Assembly (NCBI RefSeq): GCF_023065955.2
Contig: NW_026622797.1
Span: 54,867,689-54,931,688 of the forward strand
DNA: 64,000 bases
Direction of reading: 5' to 3'
Origin: Ursus arctos
Taxonomy: Eukaryota; Chordata; Mammalia; Carnivora; Ursidae
A program made the position numbers and the translations under genes. Positions 35,240-46,079 of the stretch are shown in pieces. The notes below the pieces were generated by a model, which saw nothing but the letters and a program-made list of their open reading frames with translations, did not search any database and had not been told where the DNA came from. The first letter of the stretch is position 1. Every line of letters begins with the position of its first letter.

Positions 35240-35345
35240 TACATAAAAATTACATAATACATTTAAATTAAATATAAATTAAATATATTAAATTAAATAT
35301 ATTCATTTTATTAATATATTAAATATATTCCTTACATTTATAAGT
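35240..35345. repeat. AT-rich low-complexity tract
   Basis: Almost pure A/T with repeated AAATTAAATAT and TTAATATATT words. No gene. Confidence 0.85.
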
Positions 35346-35394
35346 GGGTTTAAATTTCAAAGTTTTTCAGTAGTCATGTTTTTATTTGAAGTTT

Positions 35395-35545
35395 AAAATA
35401 CTTCTGTAATGGAAACGAAGTAGATACTGACATCTCTATTTTTCGGATAAGCATACAGAGATTCATATAATTAAAAGGACTTACTTGAACATGATTAGTA
35501 AGTGGCACAATTATTTGCATTTTTGCGCTTTCCCTATATCAGAGT
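35395..35545 (-). mobile_element. Possible MIR, minus strand
   Basis: The blocks 'tctatttttcggataagcat' and 'acttgaacatgattagtaag' weakly follow the reverse MIR core order. Diverged; low confidence. Confidence 0.4.
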
Positions 35546-35549
35546 GATT

Positions 35550-36840
35550 TATGAGAAACATTTTATATTCCACTCATAACACAGAAGAGTAATATTATAA
35601 AATAGTTCAAAACATTCTTATTTAATACCACTTAATAGCATTAACTTGAGAATGTCCTTCTGCATCTTTTTCATTTTCCTTTAGGTTTAAACAAAATTTT
35701 CTTTAAAAATAGTTCCATAAAAGGAAGAGTGAAACATACAGAGTATATTTCTGTCTCTAAACTGGAAGGTTAGTTCTTTAAAAGAAAAAGTTGAAACTGA
35801 ACACTGATTTTCTGCGAGGGTTTCAGACTCTAACAGGTGAAGCTGCCCTTTAATGTCTGTAGCTATAAATGCTTTAGATAGCTTCTTTCTTACGTAATTC
35901 ATATTTACAATCAAGATCCCTCAGTAAGCTAACGAACAACTCATTTTGGTTTCTCAGTATATACACTGTAGTGGTTTCTGTACATTTGATGACTTACAAC
36001 AATAAAAATACTAACCTGTTTTTAAGGCATGAATTGTTGCTCAAACGTTCACAAGTGAAATTTTGAAACATGACAAGAGAAATCAAAAGGAAAGGCTGCA
36101 TAATGTGACAGGTACACCTATTAAAATAAGGAAAATTTTCTAACATCAGATATTACATAAAGAATTGATTCCCTAATCTCAATTTGCAATAGGGAATAGT
36201 TTTATATTGAGCTTTGCTATAACATGCTTTACTTATTTTATTCATTAACAAAATATCAAACTGATTGAAAAGAGTACAACTTTGGCAGAGACTACATTGA
36301 GTTGTTGATTCCTTTATTGTGTGAAAATTTAGACTAGTGGTAATAATGTCCATCATATTGATATGTACTACAAACATGGTTTGGTGGTTATCAAACATGT
36401 CTACTCTGTTTTGGCATTCCATCTCCTTCAAGAGCTATTTATTGACTCATATATTCAACTACTATAAACATAATGCCTTATTTAGAAAATGTATTGTGAC
36501 AGAATAAAAATAAGAGCACTAGCCAAAGACTGATATATAGCTTGCCAGAGCCTGATTACATAATTCAGCATATAAACACATTGACATGTCTATATTAAAT
36601 AAGGAAATGTTAGGGAATTTCTTTTTTATTTATTATATTGTAAATTATATAAATAGATTTAATCATGTGTCCTTAAATTTTCAAGCAATATATAAATTAT
36701 AGGTCACCTACCATAACATTTCATTCTCATACATATCTATATGACATCTCTTCATCCTATGGTGATTCACAAGGGAAAATAGTTTAGAGATCATTTTAAT
36801 GTCATGAAGGATCTTTATTATATTTTGAAGTTAGAAGTGT
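35550..36840. other. Unassigned AT-rich sequence
   Basis: 1.3 kb without a recognisable gene or repeat. Minus-strand frames of 75 and 92 codons (35687-35914, 36153-36431) have no domain, and their codon composition is that of AT-rich DNA. Confidence 0.4.
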
Positions 36841-36847
36841 TGTTACT

Positions 36848-36877
36848 TTAGTTTTTCTTTCTTCCTTCCTTCCTTTT

Positions 36878-36921
<44 letters not shown>

Positions 36922-36966
36922 TTCTTCTTTCTTCTTTCTTTCTTTTTCTTTCTTTCTTTTTTTTTT
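36848..36966. repeat. (TTTC)n pyrimidine microsatellite
   Basis: A long run of TTTC/TTCC units ending in a run of T, pure pyrimidine on the plus strand. The lysine- and arginine-rich minus frame at 36843-37046 is this repeat translated. Such tracts can adopt triplex structure. Confidence 0.97.
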
Positions 36967-36969
36967 GGT

Positions 36970-37739
36970 GTTTCATTAGTTAAAGCTTTAGCCATTTTTA
37001 TATATGCAGGGATGCATGACAGGAGAGAGATTTTTAATTGAGACATTTGTAAGCCTTGTATTTGGTAAGAACACAGAATGTTTCAGTCCATTCCCTTGAA
37101 TGCCCCCCTGAGAGTCAGATGGTGAAGGAGAAGTTGGGCCATGGCATCCTGTAACCAACAGTGAATGAGATTTAGGGACAACAGTACACCAGTCTGAGCC
37201 AAAAGAGGTTCTTCTAGGCTAACAGGATCTATACAAATGAGATTTTGTATTGTCCCCTGAACAACAGATTCATTTCTACTTAACTAACAAGTAGTTCTAT
37301 GAAGATATAATTCCTTCTGCATGAATTATGACATTTCTGTCATTTAATTATCACATCTGCTTTTTCAGTCATTAGGGAAGAAAGTAGTTAATAACAGCTA
37401 TTATAAATAGTTCATATCTGATCTTTGGTTCATCAAGATTTTTGCTTTGTTTTGTTTTAAGTTCTAGAAAGGTAGCAAATACAGAGCATCTCATTTCTTC
37501 TACTACATTCTCACCTTAAAGATGTGTCACAGCCTGCCTTGTGTAATGTATTTATAGGGTAGTGTATTTCACATTGACACTTACAAAAATAGTTGGCATT
37601 TCCTGAAAATCTATCAAGGGTCAGTTATGAGATTAAAAGGGAGTTATACAATGGCATATCTATATGACATATATGAAATATTATGATAATTATGTAAGAT
37701 TCACATTAGATATCTATTGCTTTTGTTATCCCACTTGTC
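36970..37739. other. Unassigned sequence, no gene seen
   Basis: About 770 bases without a recognised repeat or gene. Confidence 0.4.
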
Positions 37740-37753
37740 AAAACAGTCTTCTT

Positions 37754-38134
37754 TATCTTTGGGGTAAATACTCAGTAGTGCAATTGCTGGATGCTAAGTG
37801 AACTAAGTCAAGCAGAGAAAGACAATTATCATATGGTTTCACTCATTTATGGAACATAAGAAATAGGAAGATCGGTAGGAGAAGAAAGGGAAGAATGAAG
37901 GGGGGATAAACAGAAAGGAGAATGAACCATGAGAAACTATGGACTCTGGGGAACAAACTGAGGGCTTCAGAGGGGAGGGGGTGGGGGACTGGGATAGGCG
38001 GATGGTAGGTATTAAGGAGGGCACATATTGCATGGTGCACTGGGTGTTATACGCAAGTAATGAATCATGGAACATTACATCAAAAACTAGGGATGTACTG
38101 TATGGTAACTAATATAATAAAAAATTATTATAAA
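37754..38134 (+). mobile_element. Young carnivore L1, 5'-inverted (twin priming), 14-bp TSD
   Basis: 37793-38134 is the L1 3' end in plus orientation, from the ORF2 C-terminus ('gacaattatcatatggtttc') through the 3'UTR to the A-rich end. 37754-37792 is L1 sequence in the opposite orientation ('tttggggtaaatactcag', 'caattgctggat'), which belongs upstream in the intact element. The whole unit is flanked by a perfect 14-bp duplication AAAACAGTCTTCTT at 37740-37753 and 38135-38148. This is the classic product of twin-primed reverse transcription. Confidence 0.95.
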
Positions 38135-38149
38135 AAAACAGTCTTCTTA

Positions 38150-41100
38150 TACATTAAAAAAATTAACTATTTAAATTTAAACTTCCAAAGAAATTGCAAA
38201 AATATACAGAACTCTCATATACCTTTCACCAGTGGCACAAGAAATTAGATCCTTTGTAAACATACTAAAATGTAAAATAAAAATCAGTTAATAGAATGAA
38301 ATATGTTTTGTTAATGTATTTTCAGGTCATTTCCTCAGACTCTGCTTGTGTGTAACATTTCTTTGCATAATTTATCTTTAAATCACAGAGGTTGATCAGT
38401 GTCTTCCAAGTGAATAGTTGAAATATAAAATTAATTAAAAAATAGTAACAAAAATCTGTAGGTAAGAAGAACTTTATAAATGTTTATAAGAAACATACTG
38501 TCATGTTGATGTGTAATGGGAATTCTTCTGGTAAAAAGAAATGCTGTAAACGCTCTCTCAGTGTTCCTCCAATGTACCGTAAGGTCTGCTTATGCTTCAG
38601 TGTCCATCAGCTTGACTTCTGGTGGTCTACGTCTATATCAGGGTCAGAATGTCACCCTGGGTTGCCAGACTATGCTTTGCCTGTCAGCACACCTGGTTGG
38701 AATTGCCTAGAATTTAATGTTTCTTTGGAGGCAGCCCTTAACCAATCATTGGCTGATAGATCTACAACGTGCTTACTCCAGTTCCCTTGCCCTTATATAA
38801 TTTTGAAGCAAGAATTTTATACCATTTCCAAGATTTTTCTCGAAGACTTTAAGCTTTAGTCACTCACTGCAATATCTGGTTTAATGCTCCCCTTGTTGGC
38901 CTGTAATTTCTTTATCACTTGCCTCTCACCTTCCATTGTTTCTCTATGGCCCATAGTGATGACATGTCCTTAATCCTTCTCTCAGGGTCTGCTATTTGGG
39001 GGACTCAATTGAGATAATACATAACATTAAGAATTATTTTACAATCTATGATACAGTCCCACGACATTTTCTCCTATGTTAAAACAGTTGACTTTCTGGA
39101 TTTTGGTGTGATATGAACTTTTCTAAGCAATGGATATTTAGTGAGAATTCTCTTTAACTTATCTGAGTTCATTCTTTCTGAAATATCTGAAATTCTCTGA
39201 TAAAATTATGAAATATTAAATCCAGGAACTTAACAGCTGTTGATACTTTCTAATTTGGTAGAAGTAAACAGTAAGAAAAGATTCTGATGGATATGAGATT
39301 GGATTATATAGTTCAAGCTACATGTCACCTAACCAGAGATCCACTGGGGAGTTTGCAGTCAGTTTAATGCCTGCCAATGATAAGAAATGGTTATAGCTAT
39401 TAATTTATAGTCATAATATGTTCTATTTTTGTGAGATAAAAATTGGGGTAAATCTCTCTCTTTAAAAAGTTACCTAAAATATTTATTTCACCTATGAGCT
39501 TATGCTCATTAAATAGATGTCAGGTGCCAAAACTATTGAGCAAAATTGGGTTAGGGTACTGGTGAAGTGCTTTCAACCATAATTGTCACATAATGGAAAC
39601 AATAGCTCTAGCTATTTAGGAATTTACAGTCCTTCACATAGGAGGAAGTGCTAGTTATCAGTTGTAATAGGAATTTTGAAAAGAGTATTTATTTACACGT
39701 AGTCTTTATTTAGCCCCTTTTCCAATCCTATAATTTGTTTCCCTTTTTGGGGTTATTTTTGTTTGGACAAGCAAACCTGTCTCATGGGGAAGTTCATCAC
39801 CAACATCATCATTAAGGGTGTAAGAATTTCCCTTCCACTGTAACTCATGAATATCTTTAAATGTATGTTTCACTCCCTTCATATTCTCAATGCACATACT
39901 TTTTAGGGTACAGATGCCATGTGTGGGATAAAAGAAAATGTGAATCGGTTATCCATTTCTCTGCCTATTTATCATTTTCATATATTCCTTTTTGTCATCA
40001 ATAAATGAGAATTAGACTCTCATTTTCAATATTAGCACACAAAAATTTTCAATATTTTCAATATTAGCACACAAAAATTTTCTCCTTGACTTCTTACAAT
40101 AGCCCAAGCCCTTCAGAATGATTTATAAATAGATTAAATTCATGTAAAGTAAATTTTAAAAATTCATAGTTCCTGGGCCTTGTACAATCATACTGTCAGC
40201 AGGCAGTATGGTCTCAACAGCTATCTGATTATAGTGTGTTCTTATGTATTGTCTAAAATAGAAAGGATTTTATGAAGGATTTTTTTTTCACATTCTTTAT
40301 TTAACGTTTTATCTTTGTAAACAGGATATATTCTTAGTTGTTGATAAATGAGTCACTGAGATTTTTAAAATTCTACTGTCACTCTCCTGAACGGCTATTG
40401 CTTAATTTATGGTAACCTGCCATTCCTTATCTAACAGCTTTGCATTCAGTGTTTCACTTAATGGACTCCATTTAGCTCAGGAAATTTATGTTTCACATTA
40501 TCATGAGCTTTGTTTCCCTGGTAAAACCAACGTCAAATATCGTAAAAGAGAGGGAGAAGAAACAAAATTCAAAAGGAAAATGTACTTGCAGCCCTAAAAG
40601 AGATTGTTTTATTTTCCATCCCATAATGAATAAAATGGCTAATATTGTCTTAACTTTGGAGGTGACCTTACTATACTTTAAAAAATTAAAGGGAAATGAT
40701 TTATGATGATGCATTTTATGCTATTACATTTGGACATGTATAAATGATGTGCAGAATTTCTATAATGGATCAATTTACCTATGTTATCTAAAGGTACAGT
40801 ACCTTTCTCTTTTTTGTCAGAGTATGTACTTCTATGTATAAAAAATTATCTTAAGCCATACTTAGAACAAAATATCTATCCTCAATTCCATTAAAATGTA
40901 AGTATAATCCAAAAAATATATATTTAATTTTATTAAGTTTCTGATATATAACTATGCTTCATATAAATATTTAATAAACATGTAGAAAAATACAAGGTTC
41001 TGTCTATATGAGCTATTTTCATAAATTGATTATTATCCACATGCTAATTTCATATTTATATTATTTAATATTACTCATTTTTAGCAGTTCAATTTAAAAT

Positions 41101-41240
41101 TTTACTAAAAGGATGGCTTCTCAATGAAGTTTAAACAAAATGCTTTAAAAGCCCCAATTATTTCTTATATTACTAGAATAATGATAACATATGTCAGCGT
41201 ATATTATGGTGGCATATATTACAGTTGGGTCTCATGATTG
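38150..41240. other. Unassigned sequence, about 3 kb
   Basis: No gene recognised. 38500-39010 is more GC-balanced and may be an unidentified old LTR or DNA repeat. The plus frames at 38503-38859 and 38516-38710 overlap in different frames and have no known domain. The small tandem duplication at 40023-40082 is listed separately. Confidence 0.35.
40023..40082. repeat. 32-bp tandem duplication
   Basis: A block containing TTTCAATATTAGCACACAAA occurs twice with a period of 32 bases and no mismatch in the core, consistent with a recent replication-slippage duplication. Confidence 0.92.
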
Positions 41241-41250
41241 AAATTAGACA

Positions 41251-41464
41251 AGTTTTTGTTTTTTGTGTTTTTTAAAGAATTTATTTATTTATTTGACAGA
41301 GAGTGAGAGTGAGAGAGCATGAGCAGGGGGGAGGGGCAGAGGCAGAGGGAGAAGCAGACTCCCAGCTGGGCAGAGAACCCAATGTGGGAGTTCATCCCAG
41401 GATCCTGGGATCATGACCTGAGCAGAAGGCAGACGCTTAACCAACTGAGCCACCCAAACACCTT
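41251..41464 (-). mobile_element. SINEC SINE, minus strand, with TSD
   Basis: Reverse-complement SINE; body 'catcccaggatcctgggatc', head 'gagccacccaaacacctt'. A 10-bp duplication AAATTAGACA at 41241-41250 and 41465-41474 fixes the borders. Confidence 0.96.
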
Positions 41465-41539
41465 AAATTAGACAGTATTTAACATGATATACAGACAGCT
41501 GGGAATGGTCAGACCTATAAGAATCAGGTGGCTTTCCTG

Positions 41540-41795
41540 TGTTAGGATTGTATAGGATAAAAAGACTGTTACCTAGAGACAGTGAGGATCACCAAGCCAG
41601 AGGAAGGAAAAGAGCTTAACTGTTTTCACCACAAAAAAGTAATGGTAATTATGTGATGTGATGGAGGTGTTAGTTAATGCTCTGGTGATAGTCATTTTGC
41701 AATATGTAAGTGTAACAAGTCAAAAGTTGTACACCTTAAACTTGATGTTATATGTTAATTATATCCCATTTAAGCTGGAAGAAGGAAAGAAAAAG
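41540..41795 (+). mobile_element. L1M 3' end, plus strand
   Basis: Blocks 'gttttcaccacaaaaaagta', 'gtgatgtgatggaggtgtta', 'caaaagttgtacaccttaaa' and 'aattatatcccatttaagct' follow the L1M 3'UTR order. Short, 5'-truncated, diverged. Confidence 0.8.
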
Positions 41796-41799
41796 AAAA

Positions 41800-42395
41800 A
41801 CAAAAAAAATGCTATAAGGGCTCAATATCTTTACTGCTGATCATCAGTGTGAAAAGGCCAATTAAAATTTACTTCCACATCAGCAAAGTTGATTGACCTG
41901 GCAGAATGAGAAATGATGATATTTTTCAAAGCAGAAATCTCCTGTACATAATTTATAGATTTAGGTTTTACTCATTTACTTTAAGGATATGAATTTAAGA
42001 GTTCTGAAAATGTGTTATTTCAGTTTTGGAATGCTAGATTTATTTATTTTTCTCAGAAATCATTGTTTTGTTTACTTTTATTTTTTCTGGATGCTGTGTT
42101 GCATGTGTGACATTTTTGGTTGAAAGAAAATATTCAGAGTTAGAAAATTAGCAAATTTGATATAATTTTAAATATTGTCACCTAGTTTGAATATAATTAG
42201 TTTTAGTTTCGTTAAGACCTGAATTCTTAAGGTCTGTTGGTTAAGGCACCATGGGGAAATGATTACTTGGTTTTCCAAACAGATGAGTGTTAACATCCTT
42301 ATCCGTAGTAGTGGTTAGCTGAATCTTGTTATGTTGCGGGGTGGGGGGGGCGTGGGGGGGGAAGATCTTTGTATTCATTATCTGATTATTCAAAC
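41800..42395. other. Unassigned sequence with a G-run
   Basis: No gene or repeat recognised. A G-rich tract at about 42339-42361 (several runs of G) stands out in otherwise AT-rich DNA. Confidence 0.4.
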
Positions 42396-42412
42396 AAGAA
42401 TGACAAAATTAT

Positions 42413-42590
42413 GGGGCACCTGGGTGGCTCAGTCCATTAAGCCTCTGACTTGGGCTCAGGTCATGATCTCAGGGACTTGGGATTGAGCCCCGCTTCAGGT
42501 TCCACATTCTGCGGGGAGTCTGCTTCTCCCTCTGCCCCTCCCGCACCTCGTGCTCTCTCTCAAATAAATAAATAAAATCTTAAAAAAAAA
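42413..42590 (+). mobile_element. SINEC SINE, plus strand, with TSD
   Basis: Head 'ggggcacctgggtggctcag', older-type body, AAATAAATAAAATCTT tail. Target-site duplication AAGAATGACAAAATTAT at 42396-42412, repeated at 42591-42606 with one A fewer. Confidence 0.97.
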
Positions 42591-42759
42591 AAGAATGACA
42601 AATTATTAATATCTACTTTTGATTTTCAACTGAATACATCTGGAATTTTAGATAACTGGAACAACTTGAAAAAACCCGAATTAACTTTCTATCCAAATAT
42701 TTCATTTTGGAATAATTTATAATAATTATATTTATGAATTTTAAGTTTTTCATGTTTTT

Positions 42760-42948
42760 TTTTAAAGATTTTATTTATTTATTTGACAGAGAGACAGCCA
42801 GCGAGAGAGGGAACACAGCAGGGGGGAGTGGGAGAGGAAGAAGCAGGCTCCCAGCGGAGGAGCCCGATGTGAGACTCGATCTCGGAACGCCGGGATCACG
42901 CCCTGAGCCGAAGGCAGACGCTTAACGACTGCGCCACCCAGGCGCCCC
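42760..42948 (-). mobile_element. SINEC SINE, young subtype, minus strand, with TSD
   Basis: Reverse complement of a well preserved young copy (head 'cgccacccaggcgcccc'). Perfect 17-bp duplication AAGTTTTTCATGTTTTT at 42743-42759 and 42949-42965. Both overlapping frames (42734-42925 plus, 42771-43016 minus) are SINE-derived. Confidence 0.97.
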
Positions 42949-42965
42949 AAGTTTTTCATGTTTTT

Positions 42966-44250
42966 AATAAAATATTTCAAAATATGTAAAATGAAATCAA
43001 AACAAGATTGAGTCACATTATAAATTTATCAGAAGAATTAGCTTTAAAAAATAGAGTCATAAATAAATGAATGTCTAAATTTTAATTTTGCTTTTTTTCA
43101 AGTATGGTTTGTTTCACTTTTGTGTATTGTTTTCCTATGAAATGAATTTTGGGAATACTTATAATTTCATTATAAAATTTTGGCCTGTCCATTAAATGGC
43201 TTAAAAGGCTATTTTTAAAATAATTCCACTCATATAATGTGTTTGGTAGTCTCTTTAATTCAGCTCAAATGTTGCCATTGTTTTCAGCAATGCTGAAATA
43301 TTTTTGACAATCCTGTTTTGGAAATTTTTCTTGCTATAGTTTATTTGGAAATTATAAAGGAGATATCAAATTACTGAAAGTGAAGGATAGAAGGATGGTT
43401 AATGATGTCTGCATGAGAATATCCTGGAATACAGAGGTAGTAGTATAGCCTGAGATCAGGAGAATTAGAAAATTTAGATGTCTGTGCTGGATTTATATAT
43501 TCCTTTTCTTTGCCTTTCTATCCTGTACTGCATTCTCCTTTCTGCAACTGGATTCTTCAGATATTAAATGTATTGCTCGAGGTATCTACTTACTACTAAG
43601 TTGACTTGTGTATGGCTTTAGTTTAACATGCTGTACTCTGGGTTGGTCTTTCAGACTTAGCATCTAGAGTTTCTGTGACTTTTCTCATAATTCATATATA
43701 TTAGAAATAATATATTTGGATTCTGTCATCCTGTGGATTGATTTCTCTTAGTTTGGTTGAACATGCAAAGTCCTTTCCACTGTGTTCTCCTCAGGTCAAG
43801 TCATGTGGTTGTAGATAAACTTCGATTTGAGGAATATATTTTACTTTTTCAGGTTGACACAGTGGCTACTGGTGTTGGGTTAGTCTTGTTTGTTTGTTCC
43901 TTTTTTTTTTTTAAACAGAGTAGATTGTCAATTGATACACAGTAAGTCCATAACATTGTAAAGAAATTGTATCATTTTTTAACTGAAAAAGTTACCGGGT
44001 ATGCAATGAAAGGACTTTTTAGATAGGAAACAGTGTAGAAAGTTACTCAGTTGCAGACTGGGCCACTTTATGTAGATAAGAAGGGATTACACAGAGTGTG
44101 GAAGAAAGAGCCCAAAAGATAGAGTCAGGAGACATGGAGAACTCTGCTAAAGCACAGATATGCCCTAATCAAGGAAGTGGTAACATTATTCTGGCTGAAT
44201 TTTAGAATTGCTATGGATTAGTGACTAATTAATTATGAATATAAGTGTGT
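42966..44250. other. Unassigned AT-rich sequence
   Basis: 1.3 kb without a recognised gene or repeat. A T-run near 43901-43912 is the only notable feature. Confidence 0.4.
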
Positions 44251-44251
44251 T

Positions 44252-44608
44252 ATGGTTTGAATTCTGTCCCCTTAAGATTCATATCTTGAAGGGCTAATCC
44301 CTAATCTGACTGTATTTGGAGATAGTGTCTTTCAGGGGGTAATTAAGGTTAAATAGGTCATAAAGATGGGGCCCTAATCCTATGTAATTGATGTCCTTAT
44401 GAGATGAAGAAGAGACACCAAAGGTGTGTATGCACAGAGAAAAGACCATGTGAGGACACAGAGAGAAAGTGGCCATCTTATAACCCTATTGGCACCTTCA
44501 TCTTGGACTTCCAGCCTCCCATATTGTGAGAAAATGAATTTCTGTTTTTTAAATCACCCCAATATGGCATTCTGTTATGGCAGCCCAAGCAGTCTAGCAC
44601 AGAGTGTC
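44252..44608 (+). mobile_element. MLT1 LTR (ERVL-MaLR), plus strand
   Basis: Forward MLT1: 'gttatggtttgaattctgtc' start, 'ctgtatttggagatagtg', 'catgtgaggacacagagaga', 'catcttggacttccagcctc', 'aaatgaatttctgtttttta' and the end 'atggcagcccaagcagtcta'. Solo LTR of about 355 bases. The two frames over 44294-44704 belong to it. Confidence 0.92.
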
Positions 44609-44929
44609 TATGATGATTATTCTATGCTGGTCACACCATTGCTTGTTGGCTGTATGACTAGTAGATATCTTGTCTTTTTACTTTACCAGAGGAACTACAC
44701 TTAACGAGTCTCTGCCACTTTTCAACGTGGTAGAGATCGTGAAGTATCTGAACTTTGGGCACATAGTTTTAGAGCTAATGTTGTAAAGAGTTGAGATTTT
44801 GATGGTTTTAGGGGAAAGAATGGTTGTATTTTGAATATAGAAATGATATGAATTGTGGCCAACAAGTAGACTGTGGAAAAATGTATTTTTCATTGATAGT
44901 GAAAGCAGATTCTGCCATGCCATATGCTT

Positions 44930-45225
44930 TTTTACAATGTGACCTTTATAGTTTTCCTATCAACATGTGGATTTATGTCCTGTTCTCTTAAATCTTGAAA
45001 AGCCTTGTTACTTACTTGTAACCAAGGGAATGTAGAATAAATGTTGCTGTTTTTTGAGGCTAGGTTGTAAAGGTGATGTCCTTTTCACCTTGTTTGCAGG
45101 CACACTTTTTTCGGAGCCCAAGCTGTCATGTAAAAAAAAGTTCAGTTATCTTGGGCCCAGACCACAGATACAAGGTGTTCCTTTACTAAACTCTTTTACC
45201 ATGGTTTCTGTGGGAATAGCAAATT
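44930..45225 (+). mobile_element. Possible MLT1-type LTR fragment, plus strand
   Basis: 'tcttgaaaagccttgttact', 'aggctaggttgtaaaggtga' and 'cggagcccaagctgtcatgt' follow the order of an older MLT1 subfamily. Partial, and the assignment rests on memory. Confidence 0.45.
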
Positions 45226-45249
45226 AGTTTGAGTCACCATATAACAATT

Positions 45250-45800
45250 TACCACAAAAATTAGTAGCTTAAAATATAAGTAGTAGGAAGAGAAAGAGAT
45301 CTTTGTATGATATGAGGGAGGAAAAAAACCCCGCTTGTATGTAGTTACAATGAAAAAAGTAATATGATTGTAAGTGTGGATGTGGGGATGACTGAAACAA
45401 TTATAATTTTATTAATAGAAAAAGAAATTTGTGTAGGAGAGTATTATTTTAGATCATTGAATTTTAGCTGATGTAAGGAGATATAGAGGTTAATGCTTGA
45501 TAGTTCTTAAGTTTAGGACCAAAGTATGGAAAAGAAATGGAGACTGAATCTGAAAATTAGTAAATCATCTGTCAGAGTTATTTTAGTAGCCATAGAGTGG
45601 CTTCTTGAATTTTTCCTGAAAGAGTGCATGCAGAGAGAAGAGAGGAAAGTATATTTATAGAATGATAAAAGAAGAGCAAGCTATAGAAAATTGGAAAACA
45701 AGGGAATTTACAAATTCTTTAAAAATGAGAGAATAAAGAGTTGTAAGTAAGATGAGTGATCACCAGGGTCAAATAGTATGTAAAGGGTACTTTTATTTAT
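45250..45800 (-). mobile_element. L2 LINE fragment, minus strand
   Basis: Purine-rich plus strand typical of reversed L2. The block 'gatgagtgatcaccagggtcaaatagta' (45750-45778) corresponds to the reverse transcriptase FDTVDH region reversed. No frame survives. Confidence 0.45.
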
Positions 45801-45914
45801 TTTTCTGGCTGATTCAAGTTAGAAATACATAATGGCAAATCATCACATATCTTCAAACACAGAGAGGTCTTACAGTAATGCAAGTAGAAGTAAATGATGT
45901 GGTTTTGTGCTTTA

Positions 45915-46075
45915 GTGGAACCAATAGAATAATATTTATGTGCTGGTCATTTTGATAGATACTGGTGTTACAAACAATAAGATCCTATCTTGCCTTTGAG
46001 GGATAGACATTTTATAGGAGAGAGAGATACATGAATAAACAAATCCAATAAACTACATAGGTGAAGACAGTACGT
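45915..46075 (-). mobile_element. L2 3' end, minus strand
   Basis: 'aatatttatgtgctggtcat', 'agatactggtgttacaaaca', 'aataagatcctatcttgcct' and 'aataaacaaatccaataaac' follow the reversed L2 3' end (CTATGTGCCAGGCACT...GGATACAAAGATGAATAAGAC). Confidence 0.55.
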
Positions 46076-46079
46076 CCTT

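Noticed and set aside
36848..36966. CRISPR-like or repeat-protein array
   Set aside because: It is a simple TTTC microsatellite with no spacers, and the K/R-rich translation is an artefact. The same applies to 63323-63510.
38503..38859. 118-codon plus frame
   Set aside because: No domain, no signal peptide or transmembrane pattern that persuades me, and it overlaps another frame. It is more likely within an unidentified old repeat.
42339..42361. G-run as a G-quadruplex promoter element
   Set aside because: The runs are irregular and there is no gene or CpG island nearby; it is only noted as a low-complexity tract.
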